Part shown: positions 44,020-55,563 of the stretch, in pieces
Numbering within the stretch: the stretch's first letter is position 1
How the letters are laid out: each line of letters begins with the position of its first letter
Assembly (NCBI GenBank): GCA_001692895.1
Contig: KV748243.1
Span: 255,248-319,247, forward strand
Source of the DNA: Cenococcum geophilum 1.58
Taxonomy: Eukaryota; Ascomycota; Dothideomycetes; Gloniales; Gloniaceae
DNA length: 64,000 nt
Reading direction: 5' to 3'
Program-made: the position numbers and the translations under genes
The notes under the pieces: model-generated
What the model was told of the DNA's origin: nothing
The model's input: the letters and a program-made list of their open reading frames with translations, nothing else
The model's database searches: none

Positions 44020-44608
44020 TTTAAATTTGTATAAGCTACTATTTAGGCTTCCTCTAAGTACTTAGCGTACTACTAGGCTTCCTTATAAGATAGTTTTTCG
44101 CGTATAGTTTAGGGTCCCTCTAGTCTTTTCTAGTTAAAGCTAGTATAGAGTAAGTAGCCTATTTCTAGGTAAATAGGAGCAAATCTAGTAGAGTTATAGG
44201 GTAAGGTTGCCTAGGTATAGTCTATAAGGGGTAATAGTTCGGCCTAGTTATCTTAAAAGTAGTTAATAAAGGGCCAGAGCCTCTAATTTAGGTATTAGTT
44301 TATAATCTCCGTCTAACTATTTATTTAGGGGTAATATACTATAAAAAGCTTTAGCTTAATGCCTAAAATTTAGGTAAACTCGTTTTAAAAGGCTAATATA
44401 AACTATAGCCCATAATTGGAGATAATAGTATTTAGTAGTCTATAAATTTAATAGACATAGTAGATATATAGTTAGGCCGCCTCTTTAGTATTAATATTTT
44501 TATAATAGGGAATTAAGAAAGGGCGCTTGCTAAAGCGGTTAACTAAAATTATAACTATATTATATCCGTTACAGTCTAGAAGCAGTTTATAAAAATCTAT
44601 AGAGATAT
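44020..44608 (-). pseudogene. Gypsy A integrase fragment
   Basis: Reverse of 32640-33240 of the complete copy: integrase core and C-terminal region. Ends at the GATAT target of element C (44604-44608). Confidence 0.8.
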
Positions 44609-45019
44609 TATTACGGACCTTATATTAGCAGTAGTTATACTACTAAGAAGAGATATAAATAAGTTAGTTAGAATAGTATAGGAGGCGCTAGAACTAATTA
44701 AGTTATAGAAAAAGGGGTAGCTAAGTTATATAGCTAGTTATATTATAAGTTTAGAATATAAAAACGTGAAAATATAGGACGTAACGTACTAACGTACTAA
44801 CGTACTTAGTACATTTCTTAGGCGTAGTATTATATATTTAAAGAACCACAGTCCCTACCTAGATAGTTCTCTTCTTTATAGTAAATCTTAGAATATAATT
44901 AGAGTTAATTTATTAAGCAACTACTTTACTAGTTATTATTACGTTATTAACTTATTCTTACCTATATACCCAGCCTATTAATAAGCCTACTATAGTATTT
45001 CCTATAAGGTTTCATTATA
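44609..45019 (+). repeat. 5' LTR of element C
   Basis: 411 bp, TATTACGGACC to TTCATTATA. Contains three ACGTACT-like units near 44785-44810 where the 3' LTR has two. Confidence 0.85.
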
Positions 45020-45059
45020 TATTTACTACTAAGGTTATAGTATTAATAAGTTAAATAAT

Positions 45060-46700
45060 ATGCCACTAAAAGCACTAGTTATAATACTATTAATAGTAGT
45101 AACTACTTTAGGGATAAGTAGGGATACTAGTATAAGGGATACTGATTTATAGCTTATTACAATAGGTTAATTATAAGAAATAGTTAATCGATTAATAGAT
45201 AATAATTAAATACTTAAAGGTTAAATTAATGGAATTAGAGTAGTAAAGGTTAAGTTACTATCAGTTAAGCAATTCTTAGCGAAGAAGTTAAAGCTTAAGG
45301 GATTTTTTATATAAATGCGCTTTAAGGTAATATAAAAGGGTGCGAAGCTTACTATACTAATAGACCAAGTAATCTATATAGGATTATTCTTAATAGAAAG
45401 AGTACTTAAGCGGTTTAAACCTTACCTTGTAGAGATATAGAAATATAGAGATACGACTATTAATCTAGAAGTTAAATATATATTCTTAAGCTAGAATGGG
45501 TTCGTAAGTTAACTTATATAGATATTTAGAGACCTAGAGGCAGTAACTATAGTAAAATAAAAGCTTTAAAACCTAATATAATGAACTTTAGCGATTAAGT
45601 ATATAACATAGTTTTAAACACTAGCTATATAGGTTAAGTGGAATAATAAGGCGCTTATAGTACAGTATAAACAGAGACTTAAGGTAAAAGTTTAGGACAT
45701 ACTTATCTTAATAGAAGATGTCGGTATATTAAGGGAACTAATAAATTAAGTGATTAAGATTAATAATAGGATCTATTAAAGAGAATAGGCTAAGAAAGGG
45801 TAAAACAGAGTTCTATAGTTATATAAAGCACAAGGCATATAGCGATAGAATTAGAATTAGAAACTATAGAATGGTAAACAAGAGCTAATAGACTTAAGTG
45901 GTATTAAAGAATCCAAAAGGTAGAATAAGAAACTATAAAAACCTAAAGGTTAAGGATTAAGTAATTATAGGACTAAGGAGTAGCGGCTAAATTAAGGATC
46001 TTAATAGTAGAAGATATTTAGGCGGACTCTATAGCAAAAAAAGTGGTATAAAGAAGGAGCTTATATAAACTACGGAAAATAGGATTATTTTACTAGAGAC
46101 TGTAAAGGTAGTTAGTATAACCACGCAGTAAAGGGCATAAGATTATTAGAGCATAATAATATGGATATAAGTATATTGCGTAAGACTAAGGAGCGTTTAA
46201 TTAATTACTTTACGTTTTATTATAATAACGCATACTAAGTTTATAAGGACGCTAAGTACGGCGCAAGCTATTAGCTATAAGAGCCCAAGTTAAAAAAAAC
46301 TCTAAGGTATAAGAAAGTTAGATAAAGAATAGGATTAACTCTATAAACTAAATTGGGACTAAGACAGTATAGCTAGCCAATAGTTAGTAGAGAAGTTTCT
46401 CGCGTACTAGTTTTACTAAGTAATAAAATCTAAGGATTGGAATAATTAGACTATTAGTAGCAATTATAAGAAGAAATAGGTAACTAACTAGGAGTATATA
46501 AACCTCGGATATATAATAGAGGTAAAAAATAATTCTACTATAGAATAAGGAACATTAATAGGGATTAAGACTCCATTAAACACAATATCTATCGCTTTAT
46601 AAAACGTAAGAGAAGTAGAATAATAAGCTACTTTAGCACTTAATAAAGGCAAAATGCTAAAGGCAAAAGATTCTTAAAAAGAGATAAGTAAGATTTAAGA
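45060..46700 (+). pseudogene. Element C gag with degraded zinc knuckle
   Basis: Capsid-like gag with the knuckle at about 46050-46105 reading I-N-Y-G-K-x-D-Y-F-T-R-D-C, where Cys and His codons have become Tyr (TGT to TAT, CAC to TAT), the changes RIP makes. Many TAG and TAA codons. Confidence 0.7.
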
Positions 46701-49158
46701 TTTTAATAAACAGATAAAAATACAATCCAGCTATCTATAAGGATGGATTAGAGCGGGAAATATGGTATAAAATTCTTAAAATAAGATAAGTAAGATTTAA
46801 GACTTTTAAAACGAAATAAGAATATTATAGAAGCCTGGTTAGACTAAGGCTAGAGAACGGCTTAAAAAAGAAGTAAGCTTAGAATTAAGAATCCTATAAG
46901 ACCAAAATTTTAGTAACAAAATAAGGACTATTAAAGAAATTATAAGTAAGGCTTAGTAACAGGATTAAAAAGTTAATACCTTAGTTAAAAAGCACGAAGG
47001 CTTTAACCTATTATTAAGAAAATGACCAGATAAAAAGTGGCAAAGAATTTAAGAATAGAATCTTTATATAGTAAAAGTAGATACTAAAAGTAATGGATTA
47101 TTTAGGGAAAAGAGCACTTATAAGAAGAATTACCAATAGGCCTAAAATAGGTACGCTAAAAGCAAAATAGCTAACTAAACTAGAAGAAGAAGAGGATATA
47201 GAAATCCTAACTAGATTTAAAAAATAATATATAAAGGGCTATTATAATATAGTATTAAGAAGATACTTCCTTATAGATAAACTATATACACTTAGGGAGC
47301 TATACTAAAAGTAGTATAGGTAGCGACATAATAATAAATAAGAAGATTTTTTATATATAGCTAAATAAGCAAGTCGTCTAAAACCAACTAATTACGGAAA
47401 AAGGCATAAACTATATTAAGGGAGCCTTAATTATAATATTAAAAGATCTAAAGGAATAATTAGAGGACTAAAGAAGCGAATAATAAATTTTAGTACTTAC
47501 AAACAAAACAGTAACATTTAGATTAGTATAATAGAAGTTTAAACTTAAAAATAAAAATTAATTAAGAGTTAACCTAAAGCACCTAGCGCATTATATATTA
47601 GTATAGATTGCGGGTGTAGATAATATATATAATATATATAAAAATCCAAAAGAAAAGAATTAGAAATACCGTATAAGGATATATTAGGCGCTAAAGAAGT
47701 AATAGTATAGGAATGCTAAGTATATATATAAATAGCATCTAGTAAAAGCCTAAGAGTTAGAAAACTTAATACTTTAACTAAAAAGATTCCTTATAGAAGA
47801 ATACTTAAACGGATAATAGTAGTGGGAATGCCTAGAGAATATATATCTATAATATATTAAGGATAAAAAGCGAATAAGGTATTAGCTAAAGAATAAGCTA
47901 AGTATAGTAGGATTAAGTAGCTAATAGTTAGAAAAAGTAAAGGCCTATAGGACTACGGGGAGCTAGTAGTAAAGCGTTAGACCCTTAATAGAATTTAAGG
48001 ATAACACCTAAATTTATAAGTTAATTAGTAAAATTGGCGGTTTAAAGCATTAATAGATAGTAGAGTAACTAGAAATTATATCTTACTAATAGTAGTAGAA
48101 AGAATAGGATTACCTTATAGATAGAAGAGGCACCTTTATCTATTAGTTATAAATTTAAAAGATCTAATAGCCTATAGAGGAAGTATTATTAACCTTAAAA
48201 TAAGACCTATTTAGATAACTATTAAAGGGAGATAAATTAAGATATCTTTTAATATCCTACTATTAGGATAGGATAAGGCAGTATTAGGTATACCTTAATT
48301 ATAGAAATATAATCTAAAGATTAATTAGGTTATAGGTTAGGTTAATATTAAAGATACTTACTAATATAAGAGGCGTATAGCAACTAAGATAGTATAGTAT
48401 TAAATTAGAGCGATATACAAAGAAACTGAAAAAGGGTTAAGTTATGTACTAAAGAGATACTATAAGTATAGTAAAAGCCTATAGAGCCTGGAAAGTAAGA
48501 AGCTGTTAAAGTATATAGTATAGGACTATAAAATAAAGTTAGAACTAGAAATAAGCCTAAAGTTTTTTCTAATCTATAAGTTAACTAAAGAAGAGTTAAG
48601 AGTACTTAAAGAGTTTATTTAAGAAACCTTATAAAAGAGATATATTAGACTATTATAGTTATTAGCGGGTTATCTAGTATTATTCGTACTAAAGAAAAAT
48701 AGAAAACTTAGGCTATATATTAACTATAGATAGTTAAATAATATTACTAGGAAGGATAGGTATCCTTTACCCTTAATTAGTAAAATTTAAGATTAAATAG
48801 GCAACGCGTAAATCTTTATAAAAATAGATCTAAAATAGGCATATTACTAAATTAGAATGAAAGATAGCAATAAATAAAAGGCAGCTTTTAGGTTAAAGGA
48901 AGGACTATATAAGCTATTAGTTATATAATTCGGACTTATAAATATACTAGTAATATTTTAGAAACAAATTAATAGTATATTAGGAGAACACCTTAATAAG
49001 TTTATTATAGTATATCTTAATAATAATATTATCTACTTAATAAGTAAGGAGAAATACAGAGAACATGTTAAATAGGTCTTTAAAAAACTATAAAAAGAAA
49101 AGATACTAGTAGCAATTAAGAAATACAAGTTCTTTACTAGAAAGACCAATTTTATTAG
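46701..49158 (+). pseudogene. Element C protease and RT, first part
   Basis: The protease at about 48025-48250 reads FKALIDSRVTRNYI (Gly of DSG changed to Arg). RT at about 48620-49158: LFVLKKNRKLRLYINYR, DRYPLPLISKI and the catalytic box YLNN at 49013-49024 (both Asp lost), followed by IIIYLISKEKYREH. The RT frame is cut at the ATTAG target of copia D (49154-49158), within the thumb or connection region. Sequence 46701-48000 is charged linker with no clear domain. Confidence 0.8.
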
Positions 49159-49323
49159 TGTTGGGAATAAGGTAAGCGATTGTTACGTATTGCCGCGGCA
49201 CTAGCGTAGCAAGGAGCCTTAAGCTCCTCGCCTTCCCTTATTCTAAGATATAAGTATATTAACTAACATTACTATAACCTACTTAAGAAGTTATTATTGG
49301 TAAGTTACCCTATATAACTAATA
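49159..49323 (+). repeat. 5' LTR of copia D
   Basis: 165 bp. It contains a GGAGCCTTAAGCTCC palindrome (49210-49224), also present in the 3' LTR. Confidence 0.85.
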
Positions 49324-49359
49324 CTAATTAGTGGTTAAATATATAGTTAACTATAGAGC

Positions 49360-52300
49360 AGCTAGGTTTTTAAATAGAAGAGACAGTCTTANATAGGGGT
49401 GCTATATGCGCTTATATAGAATAGATCCCGGCAATATTATACTACCTTAAACTTATAGAAAACTAGTAATAAAGGTGTTACTAACTAGGAGATACTAAAT
49501 TATAGAATAACCACGTTTATAAAGATTTAGTTAAGTTCTTTAGGTTAGAAGTATTACTAAACCTAGGGTCCTAAGTTAATGTCTAAAACGCATTAAATAA
49601 CTATCTTAATACCTTTAGTGTACCTTTACAGACTATAGAATTATAATTACTACTTAACTACATGTTAAACAACCTTTATTTCCCTTAATTTTTATTAAAA
49701 CGCGTTAAATAATCTTTAATAACAGCTATTATAGTGTTAACCTACCTAAAAAAGTATAAGGACGATATTAACCTAGAGATATAGAACATTAATATAACTA
49801 ACCCTAAAGATATTAATTAGCAAGATTTAAATAAATTCTTATTATACCGTATAGTATACTATAAAGACAGCGAAAATAATAATACTATACTATAGTACTA
49901 TATAAGGGAGGACTTTATTAAATAGATAAAGGGAATATAGGCTTCTATAAAGAAGGATATTATATAAGACTTCCGTAACTTCTTNTAGNAGTATAAAGTA
50001 TTTATACCTATAGACGGGGGTACTATTAGAGATAATATTTAGAAGTAAGTTATTAATATAAAAGAAAAGCACGAATAGACTCTATAAGAGATTAAGCGCC
50101 AACTATATACTATAAAGAAGCTTAACTTATAATAAAATCTAAGTAATATACCTCTAGAGACGAATCTACCTCTACCTTTAACTCCCCTATATCTAATTTA
50201 ACCCGTAACTTTAACTTTAAATATTATACCCTAATAAGAGTAGATATAGGATCCTATTGCTTCGCGATTTAATAACCTTTAGACTCTACTAACTGGACCT
50301 ACGTCCCTACTACAGCCTATAATATAACTCCTACCTCCTCTATCTTAACCTTATATTAGAGATAATTTAAAATTGCTTATAAAGCTTACAAAGCTCTATT
50401 TAGATTAGAAAAAGAAGTTTAGTAAGGAATTATATAATATTCTTAATTTAAAACTATATATCTTTTATAACTATTATTAGAAGGTAAAAATAGAGTCTAA
50501 TTAATACTATAATGCCTATTCTGTTATGCTTAAGGGCCAAGCTAGTACCTTCTATTATAATTGTTTAGTAGGAAAAGAATATAATTTTAACCGCATAATA
50601 TATAAGTTAAGATACTACTTTAAAACAGAAGAGAATAAATAGCAGTATATATTAAAATAGAGAGAGACTACCTTTTTAAGAATTATTACTATAAACCTAG
50701 GTGTTCCTCGGCTTAATTATCTTTAAAAGCTCTTTAATTAACTTTAAATAATTTAGCGTAATCTATCTAAATTATATTAAGAGGATTTTAACCTATATAA
50801 TTAAGTTATTAGCATATACTAAGGTGTTAAAAAATGTAACCTTACTCTCTTTAATCCTGTAAATACTTATAAAGGAGTATATACTTAATTAAGATCTTCT
50901 ATTAATACTACTCTATGCTCTTAGAAAGTATAGTAATTTAATACCTAACTTTAGTCTACTTTAATTAACCCAGATAACCCGGCCTACTAATATAACTATA
51001 ACTAGACTAATTAAATATATAGTAGTCGTAATAGGGACTATAGTAGAGGGTATAATTAATATTAACTATAAGGCAACCGTGGAGGTCCTTATAGAAGTTT
51101 ATTTTAAAGTAATTGCTAAAAAAAGTGCTACGTTTATAAGAAGCTAAATTACTAGTTAACTAGGCACTCTTTTAATAAGCGAAAGGAGGTATATAATAAG
51201 TTTTACTAAAATATAAGAAACGTTAAAAATTATAAGGTTACTATAGCCTACTTTTAAAGCTTTCTAGTTTAATATAAAGGTATAAAAGATCTTAAAGGTA
51301 AGGTTAATAAAACTAAATAGCTCCTTATAGATATAGAAATTAAGGACCACTCTCCTAACTAATACTTTACTAAGTATAGTAAGGTAAATAGCTTATAAAC
51401 TATCGCTGTTCTTAATAACCAATCTATACTCCATTCTATTATAAAGTTAAATATCTTTAATAAGCTAAAGGAGAGTTCCGCGTTCTCCTTTAACGATAGA
51501 TACTTAGCAAATATCTTTTATAGTATTATACTAGATACTAAAGCTATAGGAGTATATATAATAGGAGAACCTTAAGTTTAAGCCCTTTAATAGCTTAATA
51601 ACTCTATTCAGATTAACTATTTAATGGCAGGCTAATATACGATTTATTTTAGCAAGGGTACTATAATCTCTCTTAGTATAATTAGGGTTAAAACCCCCTT
51701 AGGGTGCATTACTTTCTATATTATTCCTATAAATACCCCATTTCTATTTTATATTAAATATATAGATAAATTAGGTATTAAGCTTAATAACCTTAAGAAT
51801 ATACTCGTTTAGGAAGATAATTAGGTACCTATTATACGCAAGTAGGGTTATCTCTAGTTGCTCCTTTATTAACTAGAAAAGAGTATTACTTAAAGCTATT
51901 TAACTAAGTTAGAGTTACGCTAACTATACTATTATTTTAGCTACCTATCCATTTATTAATTACTTAGGGTTCTTTACTAAGTAGGCTATAAAGTTAAGGT
52001 TAAGGCAATTAAGCATCTTATAAAGTACTACTATTACTACTAAATAAACTAGAAGTCTCCTAGCCGATTTAAGTTTACCCNTAAAGATAACTATAACTTT
52101 AACTTCTATATTATTATTAATATTATTTATTTTAGCGGTAAGCTAGTACTCTAAGTTATTAACTTCTTAACCTCCTTCTAAGCCGCACGTTTCTTAAAGG
52201 ATATATTAGCTAGGAATATATAGAATACCCTTTAATTATACTAGATTAATATCTACCTAAGACCCCCTAATTAAATTATCTATAATATAGGAAAGAACTT

Positions 52301-54700
52301 CCTATCTATAAAGTTTTAATAATAGATAAAGGCAATAGTAATTAAGGTTAAGGAAGTCCCTATTAAGGCACATAATAGTATTAAAAAAGTAGAGTAATAT
52401 TACGCGCTATTACGCCGTGTATATAAGATTATCTCTTTAAAACTAGAGGACGCTAGTAAAAAACTTATCTTCTAAATAGCTATTAAAGCCATTAATAATT
52501 CCGCTAGCCTAGATAGACTTATACCTATATTATTAGTCTTTAGCGCCTACCCTTAAATAACTAATAATTTTTTACTATCTCCTTCTATTATATAATAAGC
52601 TAAGGCTATTTATAAGGCAATAAAGAACGTATAATATCTCTACGCTATACACTAGGTTAATAACGCACTAGAAATAAAAAATAGCCTAAATACCTTAATT
52701 ATACTTAATCTACTACTTTAGTCTAAGATATACGTATAGCGTAAAAAGGAAGGGTAGTTAGGCCTATATTAACTTATTATAATTAATAGTTAAACTTATA
52801 CTATTTAAATACCTTATAGATCCACTTAATTCCATTTAACTATTATTAAGCCTTACTATAAAGATAATAGTTTTAAGCTTTTATAGGATACCCTAAAAGA
52901 TACCTTAAAGGAGAACTATAATTAATATACTCTAAAAGGCGGCTATAATTCTAATATAATTATAGTAGATATACTATAACTATAACGCGGTAAAGGTCGC
53001 CTAAAGGGATTATAAAATCGCTAATATCTTATTAAGTTTAAAGAGTAATTTATTACCGCCATTAAGAATAGAGTTAAGTTATTAATAGCTTTATAATAGC
53101 TAAGGAGAAGGCTAACTTTAAGCTCGCAAAACAGCTCTAAAAGGAAGGTTGTATTATAACCCCTAAAGCTCCTTTCTAAGTATTTAATAAGTAGGAGATT
53201 AATAGTCTTATTATAAGAGGAGTCTTTAAATTTAAGAAGTATAACCCTACTAAGTTTAATAAAGTTCGTATCTTTAAGTTAAGAATAGTTAATAAAATTA
53301 AAGGTAAAGCTACTAACGCCCTATTTAAAAAATTAAGGCTTATTATTTAAGGTTATAACAATAATAGTAAGGAGGTAATTCTTATATAATCTCCTATACT
53401 TTAATAAGCTAATTAGCGAGTTATTATTATACTAGCTCCCTCCTTAATAAATAATAGAATAGCGGTTTATTTATAAGATATTTCCTAGGCCTATACCTAA
53501 TTAGAAACGCACCTTTAGCGCTTAATATTAGTATACCTTTTAGAGCAAATTTGCTACTAATATCCCGAAGATATAATCACAGTTATACTTAAGCTATTAT
53601 ATAGAATTACAGAGGTAGAAACTTATTAGTAAGCTACCTATAGTAAGCACTATAAAGAGAAACTTTTAATAACTACTTCTATATTTAATCTATGCTTCCT
53701 TATTATAACTATATAAACCCTATTTAAAATTATTGGTATATAAACTAATAATATAATTATCTTAGGAGACGACTAATTCTTAGCTCTTAAAGAAGATAAG
53801 CTAGTAAAGGTAAATCTTATAGCAAAGCTAAAGAAAAAGCTTAATTTAATAACACTATTACTTTTTAATAAATGCATCCTCTCCCTAAATAAAGATTCTA
53901 TTGCTTTACACTAGAAGGGTTAAGGTAAGAAGATTAACATTATTAACATTAATTCTCTAAAGTAAGGATATGTAGAGTAGCGCGCTTGCAGAGCTTATAT
54001 TACTTCTATCTATTAACCTAAGGCTTTATTTAATCTCTCTATTACTACCTAATACTAGGAACTAACTAAGAATAATATCCTTGTCCTAAATAAACGTCTT
54101 TCCTAGCAAATAAACTATCCTAATTAGGGACTACTCTATATATCTATTAATCTTCCTACCGCTAAGCTCTTTATATTTATTAATAAATTATTTATAAATA
54201 ATAAAGATTTTAGCTCCTAGTTAGGATATAAGATTATTATTGCAAATAAATCTACTAAAGAGAATAACTTTATAATCTACAGCAATCTTATTTATTAAAG
54301 CTTAATTAAGAGTAAACGCTTACCTAAAGCGTTCTAGTATTAGAGATATATAGAATAGTTAGCGGAGTTAACATGGCAATTATAATTAGAACTACCCTAA
54401 AAATAATTATAGATTAACTCGAACTTCCTATTATCCTTATAATTATATATACTAACTTATACTCCCTTTATAAGTATTTAGTTAAGCTTAATATTATAAA
54501 GGAGAAGCGCCTTATAATTATCATTATAGTACTTTAGTAATCCTATAAACGGCGAGAACTCTTTAAAATTTAATAGATTAATAGTTAAGATAATCTAGTA
54601 GATATAATAATAAAGGTAAACCTAAATAAGGCTTTAAAAACATTTATTAACACAAACACTCTATATATATAAGTTAAAGGTTAGTTTAAAAGGAAGTAGG
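49360..54700 (+). pseudogene. Copia D gag-pol polyprotein, degraded
   Basis: A gag-like start with capsid-type sequence (about 49380-50700). Integrase core and C-terminal part at about 51790-52900; the segment around 52370-52860 reads SIKKVEQYYALLRRVYKII, then RKKEGQLGLYQLI and PYRSTQF, typical of fungal copia-type polyproteins. RT at about 53150-54000, with the catalytic box as TNN (53754-53762, expected TDD) followed by ILGDD. RNase H at about 54360-54620 with DRLELPII, LYSLYKYLVKL and the end INSQDNLVD. Many stops; inactive. Confidence 0.8.
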
Positions 54701-54981
54701 AGTATAATAATCTGCAGACCCTAATTCCAACTAGCTAATTAGGATTTTCTATCCCTAGGATAGAAAATTGCTATTAACTTACTTATAACTAGCGCCTTAG
54801 CGGCCTAATAAGATATCTACCTATAACTCCTAAGTAAGAAAGCATCATGTGTTAAAAGGCAAATTTTAGGATAGCGAGACTTATATTATAATAGCAATAG
54901 TAAGTAAAGAGGGTTTATATTTGTTATATTAGTCAAGTAATATTTATATATAGATAGCAGCCATAAAAGAAAAGTTGCCAG

Positions 54982-55558
54982 TATTAGGAATAAGGCAAGC
55001 AATTGTTATATATTACCGTAGCACTAGCGTAGCGAGGAGCCTTAAGCTCCTTACCCTCCCTTATTTTAAGATATAAGTATATTAACTAATATTACTATAA
55101 CCTACTTAAGTAACGTAGTCGGTATGCAAGTGGCCCATGTAAGCAAGTGGCCCACGTCAAAACCCCACCAAAAATTCGAGAATTCATACCTTAATATCTT
55201 AACAACCACTTAATAATAAATTCTAATAATTTAGATTTAGACTTTTATATATANTNTANAGCTTNTATTAANGTTNNATAGTAAATANNTTNNNNNNNNN
55301 NNNNNNNNNNNNNNNNNNNNNNNNNNNNNNNNNNNNNNNNNNNNNNNNNNNNNNNNNNNNAANNTATTTACTATNNAACNTTAATANAAGCTNTANANTA
55401 TATATAAAAGTCTAAATCTAAATTATTAGAATTTATTATTAAGTGGTTGTTAAGATATTAAGGTATGAATTCTCGAATTTTTGGTGGGGTTTTGACGTGG
55501 GCCACTTGCATACCGACTACGTTAGTCGTTATTAGTAAGTCACCCTATGTGACTAGTA
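54982..55558 (+). repeat. 3' LTR of copia D, interrupted
   Basis: LTR halves 54982-55112 and 55525-55558 flank the inverted-repeat element. The halves join into the same sequence as the 5' LTR apart from transitions and one A/T. Confidence 0.85.
55113..55522. mobile_element. 410-bp inverted-repeat DNA element (Tc1/mariner or pogo-like MITE), TSD TA
   Basis: Both ends read ACGTAGTCGGTATGCAAGTG inward. The arms are complementary nearly to the centre, where an N block (55292-55361) lies. Flanking TA dinucleotides (55111-55112 and 55523-55524) form the duplication, as for Tc1/mariner/pogo elements. The left arm carries an extra 17-bp copy of AAGTGGCCCAYGT. No transposase. The terminal arms show few RIP-type changes although the host LTR is RIPed. 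Confidence 0.85.
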
Positions 55559-55563
55559 ATTAG

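Larger units (their letters stand above)
49159..55558 (+). mobile_element. Copia element D, TSD ATTAG
   Basis: 165-bp 5' LTR (49159-49323) and a 3' LTR (54982-55558) that is also 165 bp once a 410-bp inverted-repeat element and one TA are subtracted. The target duplication ATTAG is at 49154-49158 and 55559-55563. The LTR starts TGTTGGGAATAAGG, as many copia LTRs do. The gene order, integrase before RT, is Ty1/copia. Confidence 0.9.

Noticed and set aside
45020..45045. Possible longer LTR for element C, because TACTACTAAGG follows both LTR copies
   Set aside because: The GATAT duplication and resumption of family A integrase at 58839 fix the border; the shared 11 bases after the 3' LTR belong to family A and appear to match by chance.
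49890..50072. 60-codon minus-strand frame
   Set aside because: AT-rich chance frame with N bases inside the copia D gag region.
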